Assembly (NCBI RefSeq): GCF_046630445.1
Contig: NC_092338.1
Location: forward strand, 152,196,501-152,260,500
Direction: 5' to 3'
Length of the DNA stretch: 64,000 nucleotides
Origin: Rutidosis leptorrhynchoides
Taxonomy: Eukaryota > Streptophyta > Magnoliopsida > Asterales > Asteraceae
The position numbers were made by a program, and so were the translations under genes. Positions 40,539 through 52,261 of this stretch are shown piece by piece (the stretch's first letter is position 1; every line of letters starts with the position of its first letter). The notes below the pieces were generated by a model. The model was not told where the DNA came from, did no database searches, and saw nothing but the letters and a program-made list of their open reading frames with translations.

Positions 40539-43500
40539 TTAAGCAGTTGGAGGTGTTGACGTATCTTCTGGAAATAAATGCGGGTATTTCTTCTTCATCT
40601 GATCTTCACGCTCCCAGGTGAACTCGGGTCCTCTACGAGCATTCCATCAAACCTTAACAATCGATATCTTGTTTTGTTTAAGTCTCTTAACCTCACGATC
40701 CATTATTTCGACGGGTTCTTCAATGAATTGAAGTTTTTCATTGATTTGGATTTCGTTCAATGGAATAGTGAGATCTTCTTTAGCAAAACATTTCTTCAAA
40801 TTTGAGACGTGAAAAGTGTTATGTACAGCCGCGAGTTGTTGAGGTAGCTCCAGTTGGTAAGCTACTGGTCCGACACGATCTATAATCTTGAATGGTCCGA
40901 TGTACCTTGGATTTAGTTTCCCCCGTTTACTAAATCGAACAACGCCTTTCCAAGGTGAAACCTTAAGCATGACCATTTCTCCAATTTCAAACTCTATATC
41001 TTTTCTTTTACTGTCCGCGTAGCTCTTTTGTCGACTCTTGGCGGTTTTCAATCTTTGTTGAATTTGAATGATTTTCTCGGTAGTTTCTTGTATTATCTCT
41101 GGACCCGTAATCTGTCTATCCCCCACTTCACTCCAACAAATCGGAGACCTGCACTTTCTACCATAAAGTGCTTCAAACGGCGCCATCTCAATGCTTGAAT
41201 GGTAGCTGTTGTTGTAGGAAAATTCTGCTAACGGTAGATGTCGATCCCAACTGTTTTCGAAATCAATAACACATGCTCGTAGCATGTCTTCAAGCGTTTA
41301 TATCGTCCTTTCGCTCTGCCCATCAGTTTGTGGATGATAGGCAGTACTCATGTCTAGACGAGTTCCTAATGCTTGCTGTAATGTCTGCCAGAATCTTGAA
41401 ATAAATCTGCCATCCCTATCAGAGATAATAGAGATTGGTATTCCATGTCTGGAGACGACTTCCTTCAAATACAGTCGTGCTAACTTCTCCATCTTGTCAT
41501 CTTCTCTTATTGGCAGGAAGTGTGCTGACTTAGTGAGACGATCAACTATTACCCAAATAGTATCAAAACCACTTGCAGTCCTTGGCAATTTAGTGATGAA
41601 ATCCATGGTAATGTTTTCCCATTTCCATTCCGGGATTTCGGGTTGTTGAAGTAGACCTGATGGTTTCTGATGCTCAGCTTTGACCTTAGAACACGTCAAA
41701 CATTCTCCTACGTATTTAGCAACATCGGCTTTCATACCCGGCCACCAAAAATGTTTCTTAAGATCCTTGTACATCTTCCCCGTTCCAGGATGTATTGATT
41801 ATCTAGTTTTATGAGCTTCTCTAAGTACCATTTCTCTCATATCTCCAAATTTTGGTACCCAAATTCTTTCAGCCCTATACCGGGTTCCGTCTTCCCGAAT
41901 ATTAAGATGCTTCTCCGATCCTTTGGGTATTTCATCCTTTAAATTTCCCTCTTTTAAAACTCCTTGTTGTGCCTCCTTTATTTGAGTAGTAAGGTTAGTG
42001 TGAATCATTATATTCATAAATTTTACTCGAATGGGTTCTCTGTCCTTCCTGCTCAAGGCGTCGGCTACCACATTTGCCTTTCCCGGGTGGTAACGAATTT
42101 CAAAGTCGTAATCATTCAACAATTCAATCCACCTACGCTGCCTCATATTCAGTTGTTTTTGATTAAATATGTGTTGAAGACTTTTGTGGTCGGTATATAT
42201 AATACTTTTGACCCCATATAAGTAGTGCCTCCAAGTCTTTAATGCAAAAACAACCGCGCCTAATTCCAAATCATGCGTCGTATAATTTTGCTCGTGAATC
42301 TTCAATTGTCTAGACGCATAAGCAATCACCTTCGTCCGTTGCATTAATACACAACCGAGACCTTGCTTTGATGCGTCACAATAAATCACAAAATCATCAT
42401 TCCCTTCAGGCAATGACAATATAGGTGCCGTAGTTAGCTTTTTCTTCAATAATTAAAACGCCTTCTCTTGTTCATCCTTCCATTCAAATTTCTTCCCTTT
42501 ATGCGTTAATGCAGTCAAGGGTTTTGCTATTTTGGAGAAATCTTGGATGAATCTTCTGTAGTAACCAGCCAATCCTAAAAATTGACGTATATGCTTCGGA
42601 GTTTTTGGGGTTTCCCACTTTTCAACGATTTCGATCTTTGCCGGGTCCACCTGGATACCTTCTTTGTTCACTATGTGACCGAGGAATTGAACTTCTTCCA
42701 ACCAAAATGCACACTTTGAAAACTTAGCGTACAGTTTTTCTTTCCTCAATACTTCTAGTAATTTTCTCAAATGTTCTTCGTGCTCTTGATCATTCTTTGA
42801 GTAAATAAGTATGTCATCGATGAAAACAATGACAAACTTGTCAAGATATGGCCCACACACTCGGTTCATAAGGTCCATGAACACAGCTGGTGCGTTAGTC
42901 AATCCAAACGGCATAACCATAAACTCGTAATGACCATAACGCGTCCTAAAAGCAGTTTTTGGAATATCATCCTCCTTTACTCGCATTTGATGATATCCAG
43001 AACGTAAATCGATCTTCGAATAAATTGACGAGCCTTGTAGTTGATCAAATAAGTCGTCAATTCTCGGCAGTGGATAACGGTTTTTGATGGTAAGTTTGTT
43101 CAACTCTCTGTAGTCAATACACAACCTAAATGTACCATCCTTCTTCTTGACAAACAAAACAGGAGCTCCCCATGGTGATGTGCTTGGTCGAATGAAACCA
43201 TGTTCTAATAGTTCTTGCAGTTGGCTTTGCAGTTCTTTCATCTCGCTGGGTGCGAGTCTATAAGGAGCACGAGCTATTGGTGCAGCTCCTGGTACAAGAT
43301 CTATTTGAAATTCAACATATCGATGTGGAGGTAGTCCCGGTAATTCTTTCGGAAATACATCGGGAAATTCTTTTGCGACGGGAATATCATTGATGCTCTT
43401 TTCTTCGGTTTGTACTTTCTCGACGTGTGCTAGAACAGCATAGCAACCTTTTCTTATTAGTTTTTGTGCCTTCAAATTACTAATAAGATGTAGCTTCATG

Positions 43501-45125
43501 TTGCCCTTTTCTCCGTACACCATTAAGGGTTCTCCTTCTTCTCGTACAATGCGAATTGCATTTTTATAACATACGATCTCTGCTTTCACCTTCTTCAGCC
43601 AGTCCATGCCAACTATTACATCAAAACTCCCTAACTCTACTGGTATCAAATCAATCTTAAATATTTCGCTACCCAGTTTAATTTCTCGATTCCGACATAT
43701 ATTATCTGCTGAAATTAATTTACCGTTTGCTAATTCGAGTAAAAATTTACTATCCAACGGCGTCAATGGACAACTTAATTTAGCACAAAAATCTCTACTA
43801 ATATAGCTTCTATCCACACCCGAATCAAATAAAACGTAAGCAGATTTATTGTCAATAAGAAACGTACCCGTAACAAGCTCCGGGTCTTCCTGTGCCTCTG
43901 CCGCATTAATATTGAAAACTCTTCCGCGGCCTTGTCCATTCGTGTTCTCCTGGTTCGGGCAATTTCTAATAATGTGGCCTGGTTTTCCACATTTATAATA
44001 AACTACATTGGCATAACTTGCTCTGACACTACTTTCTCCGCCATTACTCGTTCCGACACCATTTGTTCCTTTCGTTCTGTTAACCCCTGGTCCGTAGACC
44101 TCACACTTCACCGCGCTATGACCATTTCTTTTACACTTGTTGCAAAATTTGGTACAGAACCCCGAGTGATACTTTTCACACCTTTGGCATAGCTGCTTCT
44201 GATTGTTGTTGTTGTTGCAGTTGTTATTGTTATTGGGATGATTGTTGTAGTTGCTGTTGTTGTTGTTGTTGTTGTTGTTTTTGGGCCGTTTGTTGTAGTT
44301 GCGATTGATGTTGCGATTGTTGGGATAATTGTTGCAATTATTGTTGTAATTTCTGTTGTTGTTGTATTGGTGATTCTTATCACCGTTTTCCTCCCACTTT
44401 CTTTTGACTTGCTTCACATTGGCCTCTTCAGCCGTCTATACTTTAATTCTTTCCTCAATCTGGTTCACTAGTTTGTGAGCCATTCTACATGCATGTTGTA
44501 TGGAGGCGGGCTCGTGTGAACTTATATCTTCTTGGATTCTTTCCGGTAATCCTTTCACAAACGCGTCGATCTTCTCTTCCTCATCTTCGAACGCTCCCGG
44601 ACACAATAGGCATAATTCTGTGAATCGTCTTTCGTTCGTGGTAATATCAAATCCTTGGGTTCGTAACCCTCTAAGTTCTGTCTTGAGCTTATTGACCTCG
44701 GTTCTGGGATGATACTTCTCGTTCATTAAGTGCTTGAATGCTGACCACGGTAGTGCATAAGCATCATCTTGTCCCACTTGCTCTAGATAGGTATTCCACC
44801 ATGTTAACGCAGAACCTGTGAAGGTATGTGTAGCGTACTTCACTTTGTCCTCTTCAGTACACTTACTTATGGCAAACACCGATTCGACCTTCTCGGTCCA
44901 CCGTTTCAATCCGATCGGTCCTTCGGTTCCATCAAATTCCATAGGTTTGCAGGCAGTGAATTCTTTGTAGGTGCATCCTACACGATTTCCTGTACTGCTA
45001 GATCCAAGGTTATTGTTGGTATATAGCGCAGCCTGTACTGCGGCTATGTTTGAAGCTAGAAAAGTACGGAATTCCTCTTCATTTATATTCACGGTGTGTC
45101 GAGTAGTCGGTGCCATTTCCTTCAA
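40539..45125 (-). pseudogene. Ty3/gypsy gag-pol (Tekay-type, with chromodomain), five internal stops
   Basis: One unshifted frame of 1,529 codons. Gag comes first (45125-44436; GSALTWWNTYL), then an Asn-rich linker and a zinc knuckle [14 protein letters not shown] (about 44141-44100). A second knuckle [13 protein letters not shown] (about 43990) lost its first Cys to Tyr. Protease has FDSGVDRSY (about 43815). Reverse transcriptase runs about 43260-42680 with FIDD near 42814. RNase H ([10 protein letters not shown]) is about 42390-42050. Integrase has CLTC and the D, D, E residues in [12 protein letters not shown] and QSERTI (about 41700-41300), followed by a chromodomain ([12 protein letters not shown], then WNARRGPEFTWE; 40720-40555). 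Stops lie just after 44436, 42453, 41799, 41298 and 40647. No frameshift is seen, so decay is recent; proteins would need another copy in trans. Confidence 0.93.
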
Positions 45126-45169
45126 AGCTTTTTCTTCATATTAGCGTTTTATAAGTTTAAATTCGGGTA

Positions 45170-45184
45170 GTACCTACCCGTTAA
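45170..45184 (-). promoter_or_regulatory. Internal polypurine-tract-like motif before gag (G)
   Basis: The minus strand reads TTAACGGGTAGGTAC, 45 bases before the gag start, identical to the 3' tract. The next bases (TACCCG) make a small inverted repeat with CGGGTA. Found also in F (154-168) and, as variants, in A, B and C. Confidence 0.6.
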
Positions 45185-45372
45185 GTTCATACTTAATAGC
45201 TAATATACAATTCAACTACTACAATTCTATATGAAAAACTGATTATAATAATATTTCGCATTCAAACTTTTATACAATATTTTACAAACTTACAATACCG
45301 CTTATTTTACATAAAGCATGAAATATAGCACACAATAGCTTTGATACAAGATAGTTGTGAAGATAATTCTAG

Positions 45373-46056
45373 CTAGTACACAAGTCGTTCAACAAAGGCA
45401 ATAAAGACACGTAATTCATACGTCCAGAAACAAGTCATGCATTCTGGTTTTACTAAGACTACTTCCCATCCTTGGTCTTGTGGAACATAACCATTATGGC
45501 CATTGATAAGACAGCGTGTTGTAACGTCGTCAAAGGGACGAGGGTTACGTAATGACCAATAGTCTCGTAATAACCTAAAAACCTCATTTCTTACCCCAAT
45601 TACCGACTCCGTCACTTGTGGGAACATTTTATTTAATAGTTGTAGCCCGATGTTCTTTTTCTCACTTTGGTGAGAAGCAAACATTACTAACCCGTAAGCA
45701 TAGCATGCTTCTTTATGTTGCATGTTAGCCGCTTTTTCTAAATCATGAAGTCCTACATTCGGATACATTGAGTCAAAATAATTTCTTAACCCGTTGCGTA
45801 AAATAGCATTTGGGTTCCCCGCAATATATGCGTCAAAGTAAACACATCGTAACTTATGGGTTTCCCAATGTGATATCCCCCATCTTTCAAACAAAAGTCT
45901 CTTATAAACCAAGGCATTCTTGGAACGTTCTTCGAATGTCTTACAAACTGATTTTGCCATAAATAGTTGTGCCGAAGAATTCTGACCGACTCTAGACAAG
46001 ATTTCATCAATCATGTCTCTGGGTAGGTCTCTTAAAATATTGGGTTGTCTATCCAT
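45373..46056 (-). CDS. F-box protein carried by element G (At2g35280-like; captured host gene)
   Basis: A 227-residue intact ORF between the acidic ORF and gag. Residues about 8-55 form an F-box: LPRDMIDEILSRV, then LFMAKSVCKTFEE. In this plant family the F-box is followed by a Sel1-like segment; here NAILRNGLRNYF and LEKAANMQHKEACYAYGL (about residues 75-125) fit it, and the tail has paired Cys (PECMTCFW). F-box proteins bind SKP1 and bring substrates to SCF ubiquitin ligases; the substrate is unknown. There are no introns or stops, and the ORF runs in the element's sense direction, so it would be on the genomic RNA. Whether it is translated cannot be seen. Capture from a host gene is inferred. 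Confidence 0.82.
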   Translation of the reverse strand: MDRQPNILRDLPRDMIDEILSRVGQNSSAQLFMAKSVCKTFEERSKNALVYKRLLFERWGISHWETHKLRCVYFDAYIAGNPNAILRNGLRNYFDSMYPNVGLHDLEKAANMQHKEACYAYGLVMFASHQSEKKNIGLQLLNKMFPQVTESVIGVRNEVFRLLRDYWSLRNPRPFDDVTTRCLINGHNGYVPQDQGWEVVLVKPECMTCFWTYELRVFIAFVERLVY

Positions 46057-46193
46057 TTTGTGTTTTTATACTGTAAAATAGACAAGAGTTAGATTCATAA
46101 AAAAAATACTTATTAATACAAGCAATTTTTACATATATCATAAAGCATAAGCACACTATATTACATATATTACACCACACGAATACAACTATC

Positions 46194-46793
46194 TTATTCC
46201 GACTCGCTCGTTTCTTCTTCTTCGGTTTTGGTTCGTTTTGCCAAGTTTCTAGGGATATATGATGTTCTTCTAATACGAGCTGTCGTTTTCCACAACGGTT
46301 CAGAAAAACCTGGTGGTTTAGAGGTTCCCGGGTCATTGTTACAACTTAAGGGCTTCGGGGGTTGACGATACATATAAAGTTCATCGGGGTTGGAATTAGA
46401 TTTCTCTATTTTTATGCCCTTTCCCTTATTATTTTCTTTTGCCTTTTTAAATTCAGTTGGGCTAATTTCTATAACATCATCGGAATTCTCGTCGGAATCC
46501 GATTCATCGGAGAATTGGTAATCCTCCCAATATTTTGCTTCCTTGGCGGAAACACCATTCACCATAATTATCCTTGGTCGGTTGGTTGAGGATTTTCTTT
46601 TACTTAACCGTTTTATTATTTCCCCCACCGGTTCTATTTCCTCCTCCGGTTCCTCCTCTTCCGGTTCTGATTCTTCTTCCGGTTCTGATTCTTCTTCCGG
46701 TTCCTCTTCGGGAACTTGTGAATCAGTCCAATATATATTTGACTCTTCGTTATTATTAGGTGAGTCAATGGGATTTGTGCTAGAGGTAGACAT
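46194..46793 (-). CDS. Acidic Glu/Pro-rich retroelement ORF (element G)
   Basis: A 199-residue intact ORF, about 200 bases after the primer site. The N-terminus is Ser/Asn rich; residues about 28-55 are an EEESEPEEESEPEE-type repeat; then come a basic patch (KRLSKRK), a second acidic stretch (SDESDSDENSDD), a Lys-rich patch (NNKGKGIKIEK) and a C-terminus with RRTSYIPRNLAKRTK. It corresponds in position and composition to the F ORF at 365-835. A nuclear, chromatin- or RNA-associated role can be guessed from the charge pattern but no domain supports it. Confidence 0.65.
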   Translation of the reverse strand: MSTSSTNPIDSPNNNEESNIYWTDSQVPEEEPEEESEPEEESEPEEEEPEEEIEPVGEIIKRLSKRKSSTNRPRIIMVNGVSAKEAKYWEDYQFSDESDSDENSDDVIEISPTEFKKAKENNKGKGIKIEKSNSNPDELYMYRQPPKPLSCNNDPGTSKPPGFSEPLWKTTARIRRTSYIPRNLAKRTKTEEEETSESE

Positions 46794-46988
46794 CTATCAC
46801 ACAATATCAAACATGTTAAGAGATTAATATATCACATAATATATACATGTTAATAATATATAGTTTCCAACAAAAATGTTAAGCAATCATCTTTAAAGAA
46901 AACACGGTCGAAATCCAGACTCACTAATGCATCCTAACAAACTCGATAAGACACAATAATGCAAATTTTCTAGTTCTCTAAGACCAAC

Positions 46989-47000
46989 GCTCGGATACCA
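46989..47000 (-). other. Primer binding site of element G
   Basis: The minus strand reads TGGTATCCGAGC, two bases after the 5' LTR end, with one mismatch to the usual TGGTATCAGAGC. Confidence 0.88.
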
Positions 47001-47002
47001 AC

Positions 47003-50000
47003 TGAAATGTCCCGTTCTTATTGATTAAAAACGTTCCATATTAATTGATTTCGTTGCGAGGTTTTGACCTCTATATGAGACGTTTTTCAAAGACTGCATT
47101 CATTTTTAAAACAAACCATAACCTTTATTTTATAAATAAAGGTTTAAAAAGCTTTACGTAGATTATCAAATAATGATAATCTAAAATATCCTGTTTACAC
47201 ACGACCATTACATAATGGTTTACAATACAAATATGTTACATCGAAATCAGTTTCTTGAATGCAGTTTTTACACAATATCATACAAACATGGACTCCAAAT
47301 CTTGTCCTTATTTTAGTATGCAACAGCGGAAGCTCTTAGTATTCACCTGAGAATAAACATGCTTTAAACGTCAACAAAAATGTTGGTGAGTTATAGGTTT
47401 AACCTATATATATCAAATTGTAACAATAGACCACAAGATTTCATATTTCAATACACATCCCATACATAGAGATAAAAATCATTCATATGGTGAACACCTG
47501 GTAACCGACATTAACAAGATGCATATATAAGAATATCCCCATCATTCCGGGATACCCTTCGGATATGATATAAATTTCGAAGTACTAAAGCATCCGGTAC
47601 TTTGGATGGGGTTTGTTAGGCCCAATACATCTATCTTTAGGATTCGCGTCAATTAGGGTGTCTGTTCCCTAATTCTTAGATTACCAGACTTAATAAAAAG
47701 GGGCATATTGGATTTTGATAATTCAACCATAGAATGTAGTTTCACGTACTTGTGTCTATTTTGTAAATCATTTATAAAACCTACATGTATTCTCATCCCA
47801 AAAATATTAGATTTTAAAAGTGGGACTATAACTCACTTTCACAGATTTTTACTTCGTCGGGAAGTAAGACTTGGCCACTGGTTGATTCACGAACCTATAA
47901 CGATATATACATATATATCAAAGTATGTTCAAAATATATTTACAACACTTTTAATACATTTTGATGTTTTAAGTTTATTAAGTCAGCTGTCCTCGTTAGT
48001 AACCTACAACTAGTTGTCCACAGTTAGATGTACAGAAATAAATCAATATATATTATCTTGAATCAATCCACGACCCAGTGTATACGTATCTCAGTATTGA
48101 TCACAACTCAAACTATATATATTTTGGAATCAACCTCAACCCTGTATAGCTAACTCCAACATTCACATATAGAGTGTCTATGGTTGTTCCGAAATATATA
48201 TAGATGTGTCGACATGATAGGTCGAAACATTGTATACGTGTCTATGGTATCTCAAGATTACATAATATACAATACAAGTTGATTTAGTTATGGTTGGAAT
48301 AGATTTGTTACCAATTTTCACGTAGCTAAAATGAGAAAAATTATCCAATCTTGTTTTACCCATAACTTCTTCATTTTAAATCCGTTTTGAGTGAATCAAA
48401 TTGCTATGGTTTCATATTGAACTCTATTTTATGAATCTAAACAGAAAAAGTATAGGTTTATAGTCGGAAAAATAAGTTACAAGTCGTTTTTGTAAAGGTA
48501 GTCATTTCAGTCGAAAGAACGACGTTTAGATGACCATTTTAGAAAACATACTTCCACTTTGAGTTTAACCATAATTTTTGGATATAGTTTCATGTTCATA
48601 ATAAAAATAATTTTCCCATAATAACAACTTTTAAATCAAAGTTTATCATAGTTTTTAATTAACTAACCCAAAATAGCCCGCGGTGTTACTACGACGGCGT
48701 AAATCCGATTTTACGGTGTTTTTCGTGTTTCTAGGTTTTAAATCATTAAGTTAGCATATCATATAGATATAGAACATGTGTTTAGTTGATTTTAAAAGTC
48801 AAGTTAGAAGGATTACCTTTTATTTGCGAACAAGTTTAGAATTAACTAAACTATGTTCTAGTGATTACCAGTTTAAACCTTCGAATAAGATAGCTTTATA
48901 TGTATGAATCGAATGATGTTATGAACATCATTACTATCTCAAGTTCCTTGGATAAACCTACTGGAAATGAAAAAAATAGATCTAGCTTCAAAGGATCCTT
49001 GGATGGCTTGAAAGTTCTTGAAGCAGAATCATGACACGAAAACAATTTCAAGTAAGATTTCCACTCGAAATAAGATTGTTATAGTTATAGAAATTGAATT
49101 AAAGTTTGAATATGATTATTACCTTGTATTAGAAAGATAACCTACTGTAAGTAACAAAGGTTTCTTGATCTTGGATGATTACTTGGAATGGATTTAGAAA
49201 ACTTGGAAGTAAACTTGCAATCTTGGAAGTATTCTTGATTTTATGAAACTAGAACTTTTGGAATTTATGAAGAACACTTAGAACTTGAAGATAGAACTTG
49301 AGAGAGATTAATTATATGAAGAAAATTGAAGAATGAAAGTGTTTGTAGGTGTTTTTGGTCGTTGGTGTATGGATTAGATATAAAGGATATGTAATTTTGT
49401 TTTCATGTAAATAAGTCATGAATGATTACTCATATTTTTGTAATTTTATGAGATATTTCATGCTAGTTGCCAAATGATGGTTCCCACATGTGTTAGGTGA
49501 CTCACATGGGCTGCTAAGAGCTGATCATTGAAGTGTATATACCAATAGTACATACATCTAAAAGCTGTGTATTGTACGAGTACGAATACGGGTGCATACG
49601 AGAAGAATTGTTGATGAAACTGAATGAGGATGTAATTGTAAGCATTTTTGTTAAGTAGAAGTATTTTGATAAGTGTCTTGAATTCTTTCAAAAGTGAATG
49701 AATACATATTAAAACACTACATGTATATACATTTTAACTGAGTCGTTAAGTCATCGTTAGTCATTACATGTAAATGTTGTTTTGAAACCTTTAGGTTAAC
49801 GATCTTGTTGAATGTTGTTAACCCATTGTTTATTATAACAAATGAGATGTTAAATTGTTATATTATCATGATATTATGATATATAATATATCTTAGTATG
49901 ATATATATACAGTTAAATGTCATTACAACGATAATCGTTACATATATGTCTCGTTTCGAAATCATTAAGTTAGTAGTCTTATTTTTACATATGTATTTCA

Positions 50001-50441
50001 TTGTTAATACACTTAATAATATATTTACTTATCATTTAACATAATTAACCAAGTGTATCAATATCTTAATATGATTCATATGTACCTAGTAAGACGTTGT
50101 TATAACGATAATCGTTATATATATCGTTTTCGAGTTTCTTAAATTAATAGTCTCATTTTTATGTATATTACTCATTGTTAAAATACCTAATGAGATACAT
50201 ACTTATAATAAAATCATTTTAACTATATATATAACCATATATATGTCATCGTATAGTTTTTACAAGTTTTAACGTTCGTGAATCACCGGTCAACTTGGGT
50301 GGTCAATTGTCTATATGAAACCTATTTCAATTAATCAAGTCTTAACAAGTTTGATTGCTTAATATGTTGGAAACTCATAATCCTATAAATAACAATTTCA
50401 TTTAATATATATATAAACATGGAAAAGTTCGGGTCACTACA
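47003..50441 (-). repeat. 5' LTR of element G (3.4 kb)
   Basis: On the minus strand it starts TGTAGTGACCCG and ends GGGACATTTCA. It mirrors 37066-40503 throughout, with scattered substitutions and a few short indels. The shared LTR blocks lie at about 47324-47394 and 47043-47100. Any promoter for the element should be here; I could not place a TATA box with confidence. Confidence 0.95.
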
Positions 50442-50446
50442 CGCTG

Positions 50447-51197
50447 CTTTTATAACTGTTTTACGAAATAGACACAAGTACTTAAAACTACATTGTATGG
50501 TTGGATTATTAAATCGAATATCGCCACTTCAAGTCTGGTAACCTAAGAATTAGGGAAATGGCCCCTAATTGACGCGAATCCTAAAGATAGATATATGGGC
50601 CTAACAAACCCCATTCTGGAATTTGGAATGCTTTAGTACTTCGATTTAAATGGTGATTGCGATTGCCAATATTTATCTCATACTTGCGAGTATGCGGGGG
50701 ATATTCTATATGCATTATGTTAATGTCGGTTACCAGGTGTTCATTATACGAATGGATTTTATACACTTGCGAGTGTAATGATATTTATGAAAAATGAGGA
50801 TCTTGTGGTCTATTAAAATTATGGAAATGATCGATTATGATAAACTAATGAACTCACCAACCTTTTGGTTGACACTTTAAAGCATGTTTATTCTCAGGTA
50901 TGAAAGAAATCTTCCGTTGTGCATTTGCTCATTTTAGAGATATTACTTGGAGTCATTCATGACATATTTCAAAAGACGTTGCATTCGAGTCGTTGAGTTC
51001 ATCAAGATTATTATTAAGTTAATTATAGTTGGATATATTATTAAATGGTATGCATGCCGTAAATTTTCGATGTGATAAAAGTTTGTCTTTTAAAAACGAA
51101 TGCAATGTTTGTAAAATGTATCATATAGAGGTCAAGTACCTCACGATGTAACCAAATGTAATGTATTTGTCCAGGTGGATTTGGACGGGTCACGACA
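50447..51197 (+). repeat. 3' LTR of element A, right part
   Basis: Resumes after G and its CGCTG duplicate. It matches 21013-21739 of the 5' LTR and ends GGGTCACGACA at 51197. It contains hairpins 50680-50693 and 50763-50776 and the CTTCCG block (50847-50925). Confidence 0.88.
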
Positions 51198-52008
51198 TGA
51201 GATATGCTTCAAATCAACCGCACATATTCTGTAAATCACGCGCAAATGCTGCGCAAAGGGATGCAGTTGCGCGAAGGACCACGCAAAGTGTTGTGATCGG
51301 TAATAAATAATGATAGCCAGGTAAATGTACATGTACTATTACGGAAATGAGGCTGGTTAAATTGTCATGGTACGTCGATCGCGTACCATTTAATGAATAA
51401 TAAATATAACCAAAATCGTCCACATGTATTTAGTTCAAGTAATCTGACACCATCACAAATTTACAAAGATGGTCCAATTCTTTGATTATAATAATATTCT
51501 AAAATAATAAAAGATTTTTTGTGAATTAAACTGCCAAAGATCACAATCTGATTACCATAAATAAACATGATTCTTTATTAAATCATAAAATAATAAATAA
51601 TCCCTTATGACGATTTGTAGACGTACAACGAATTTTCGGTCGAATTATATGGCAAAGAAATTAATGTAAATACTTATGCATGCCAAACATTATAATATAT
51701 AATCAACAAAAGCATCGAATTATCAAGAGACCTCCTGTATCGATAAATTCATTAAACGAATATATATGTTTATTGATATACCAACAGAAGCTATGCATAT
51801 GAATATATTTTCGATCTGAACAAGATCTAAGCATAAACTTTTATCGTTGATATTTGTTGAATGCAAATACGCGTGTCAATTAACCCGTGTCATTCAATTT
51901 GATGAAATAAAAAGAGAACTTACAGATGCGAATCAAATATGATTCGTCTGACTCTTTTGACGATAGGAAGACGAGATCATTGTGGCATCTCTCAATGAAA
52001 GCACCACT
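51198..52008 (-). other. 5' internal segment of element X
   Basis: Between the A LTR end and the X LTR. The minus strand shows the primer-site-like TGGTGCTTTCATTGAGAG (52006-51989) and a GTAAGT donor-like site near 51918. The left end is rich in GCGCAAA words like the tandem-repeat block at 16340-17995. The 91-codon minus ORF at 51933-52208 crosses the LTR border and is not called. Confidence 0.5.
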
Positions 52009-52261
52009 TGATCAAGCATATTTCCACCTAAGATAGAAACACGCTTGAGTGCAATAGAGGAGGTTTTTATTAGTTCAGCGGCGTTAACCTCCGGTCCGGT
52101 TACCGTGATAACCCTAGCCGAGATGATGATCTCGGGAGGGTGGCTAAGGGCTAACCGCCAGCCGATGGACGGTGCTCCGATCGGCGGCGAAGCGAAAAAC
52201 CCTACCAAGAGTGGTAGGTAAAAACCCTAGAGAAGATTGTGTGTTGATTGGATGCCCTAAT
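52009..52261 (-). repeat. 5' LTR of element X (part, cut by C)
   Basis: Closely matches 14209-14461, including TGATCAAGCATATTTCC at the border. It is cut at 52262 by the LTR of C; the rest should lie beyond the window after C and E. Confidence 0.6.

Larger units (their letters stand above)
37066..50441 (-). mobile_element. Element G: Tekay/Del-type Ty3 chromovirus with extra ORFs
   Basis: 13,376 bases on the minus strand: 5' LTR 50441-47003, primer site, acidic ORF, F-box ORF, gag-pol, polypurine tract, 3' LTR 40503-37066. It is inserted in the 3' LTR of A; flanking CGCTG (50442-50446) and TGCTG (37061-37065) are a five-base duplication with one mismatch, and the related 5' LTR of A shows the empty site (CATGCGCTGCTTTT). 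By eye the LTRs differ at roughly 2% of positions, so it is young. The C-terminal chromodomain places it in the Tekay/Del clade. Confidence 0.95.

Noticed and set aside
51933-52208. 91-codon minus-strand ORF
   Set aside because: It runs across the X LTR into its leader and primer site; more likely LTR sequence than a gene.
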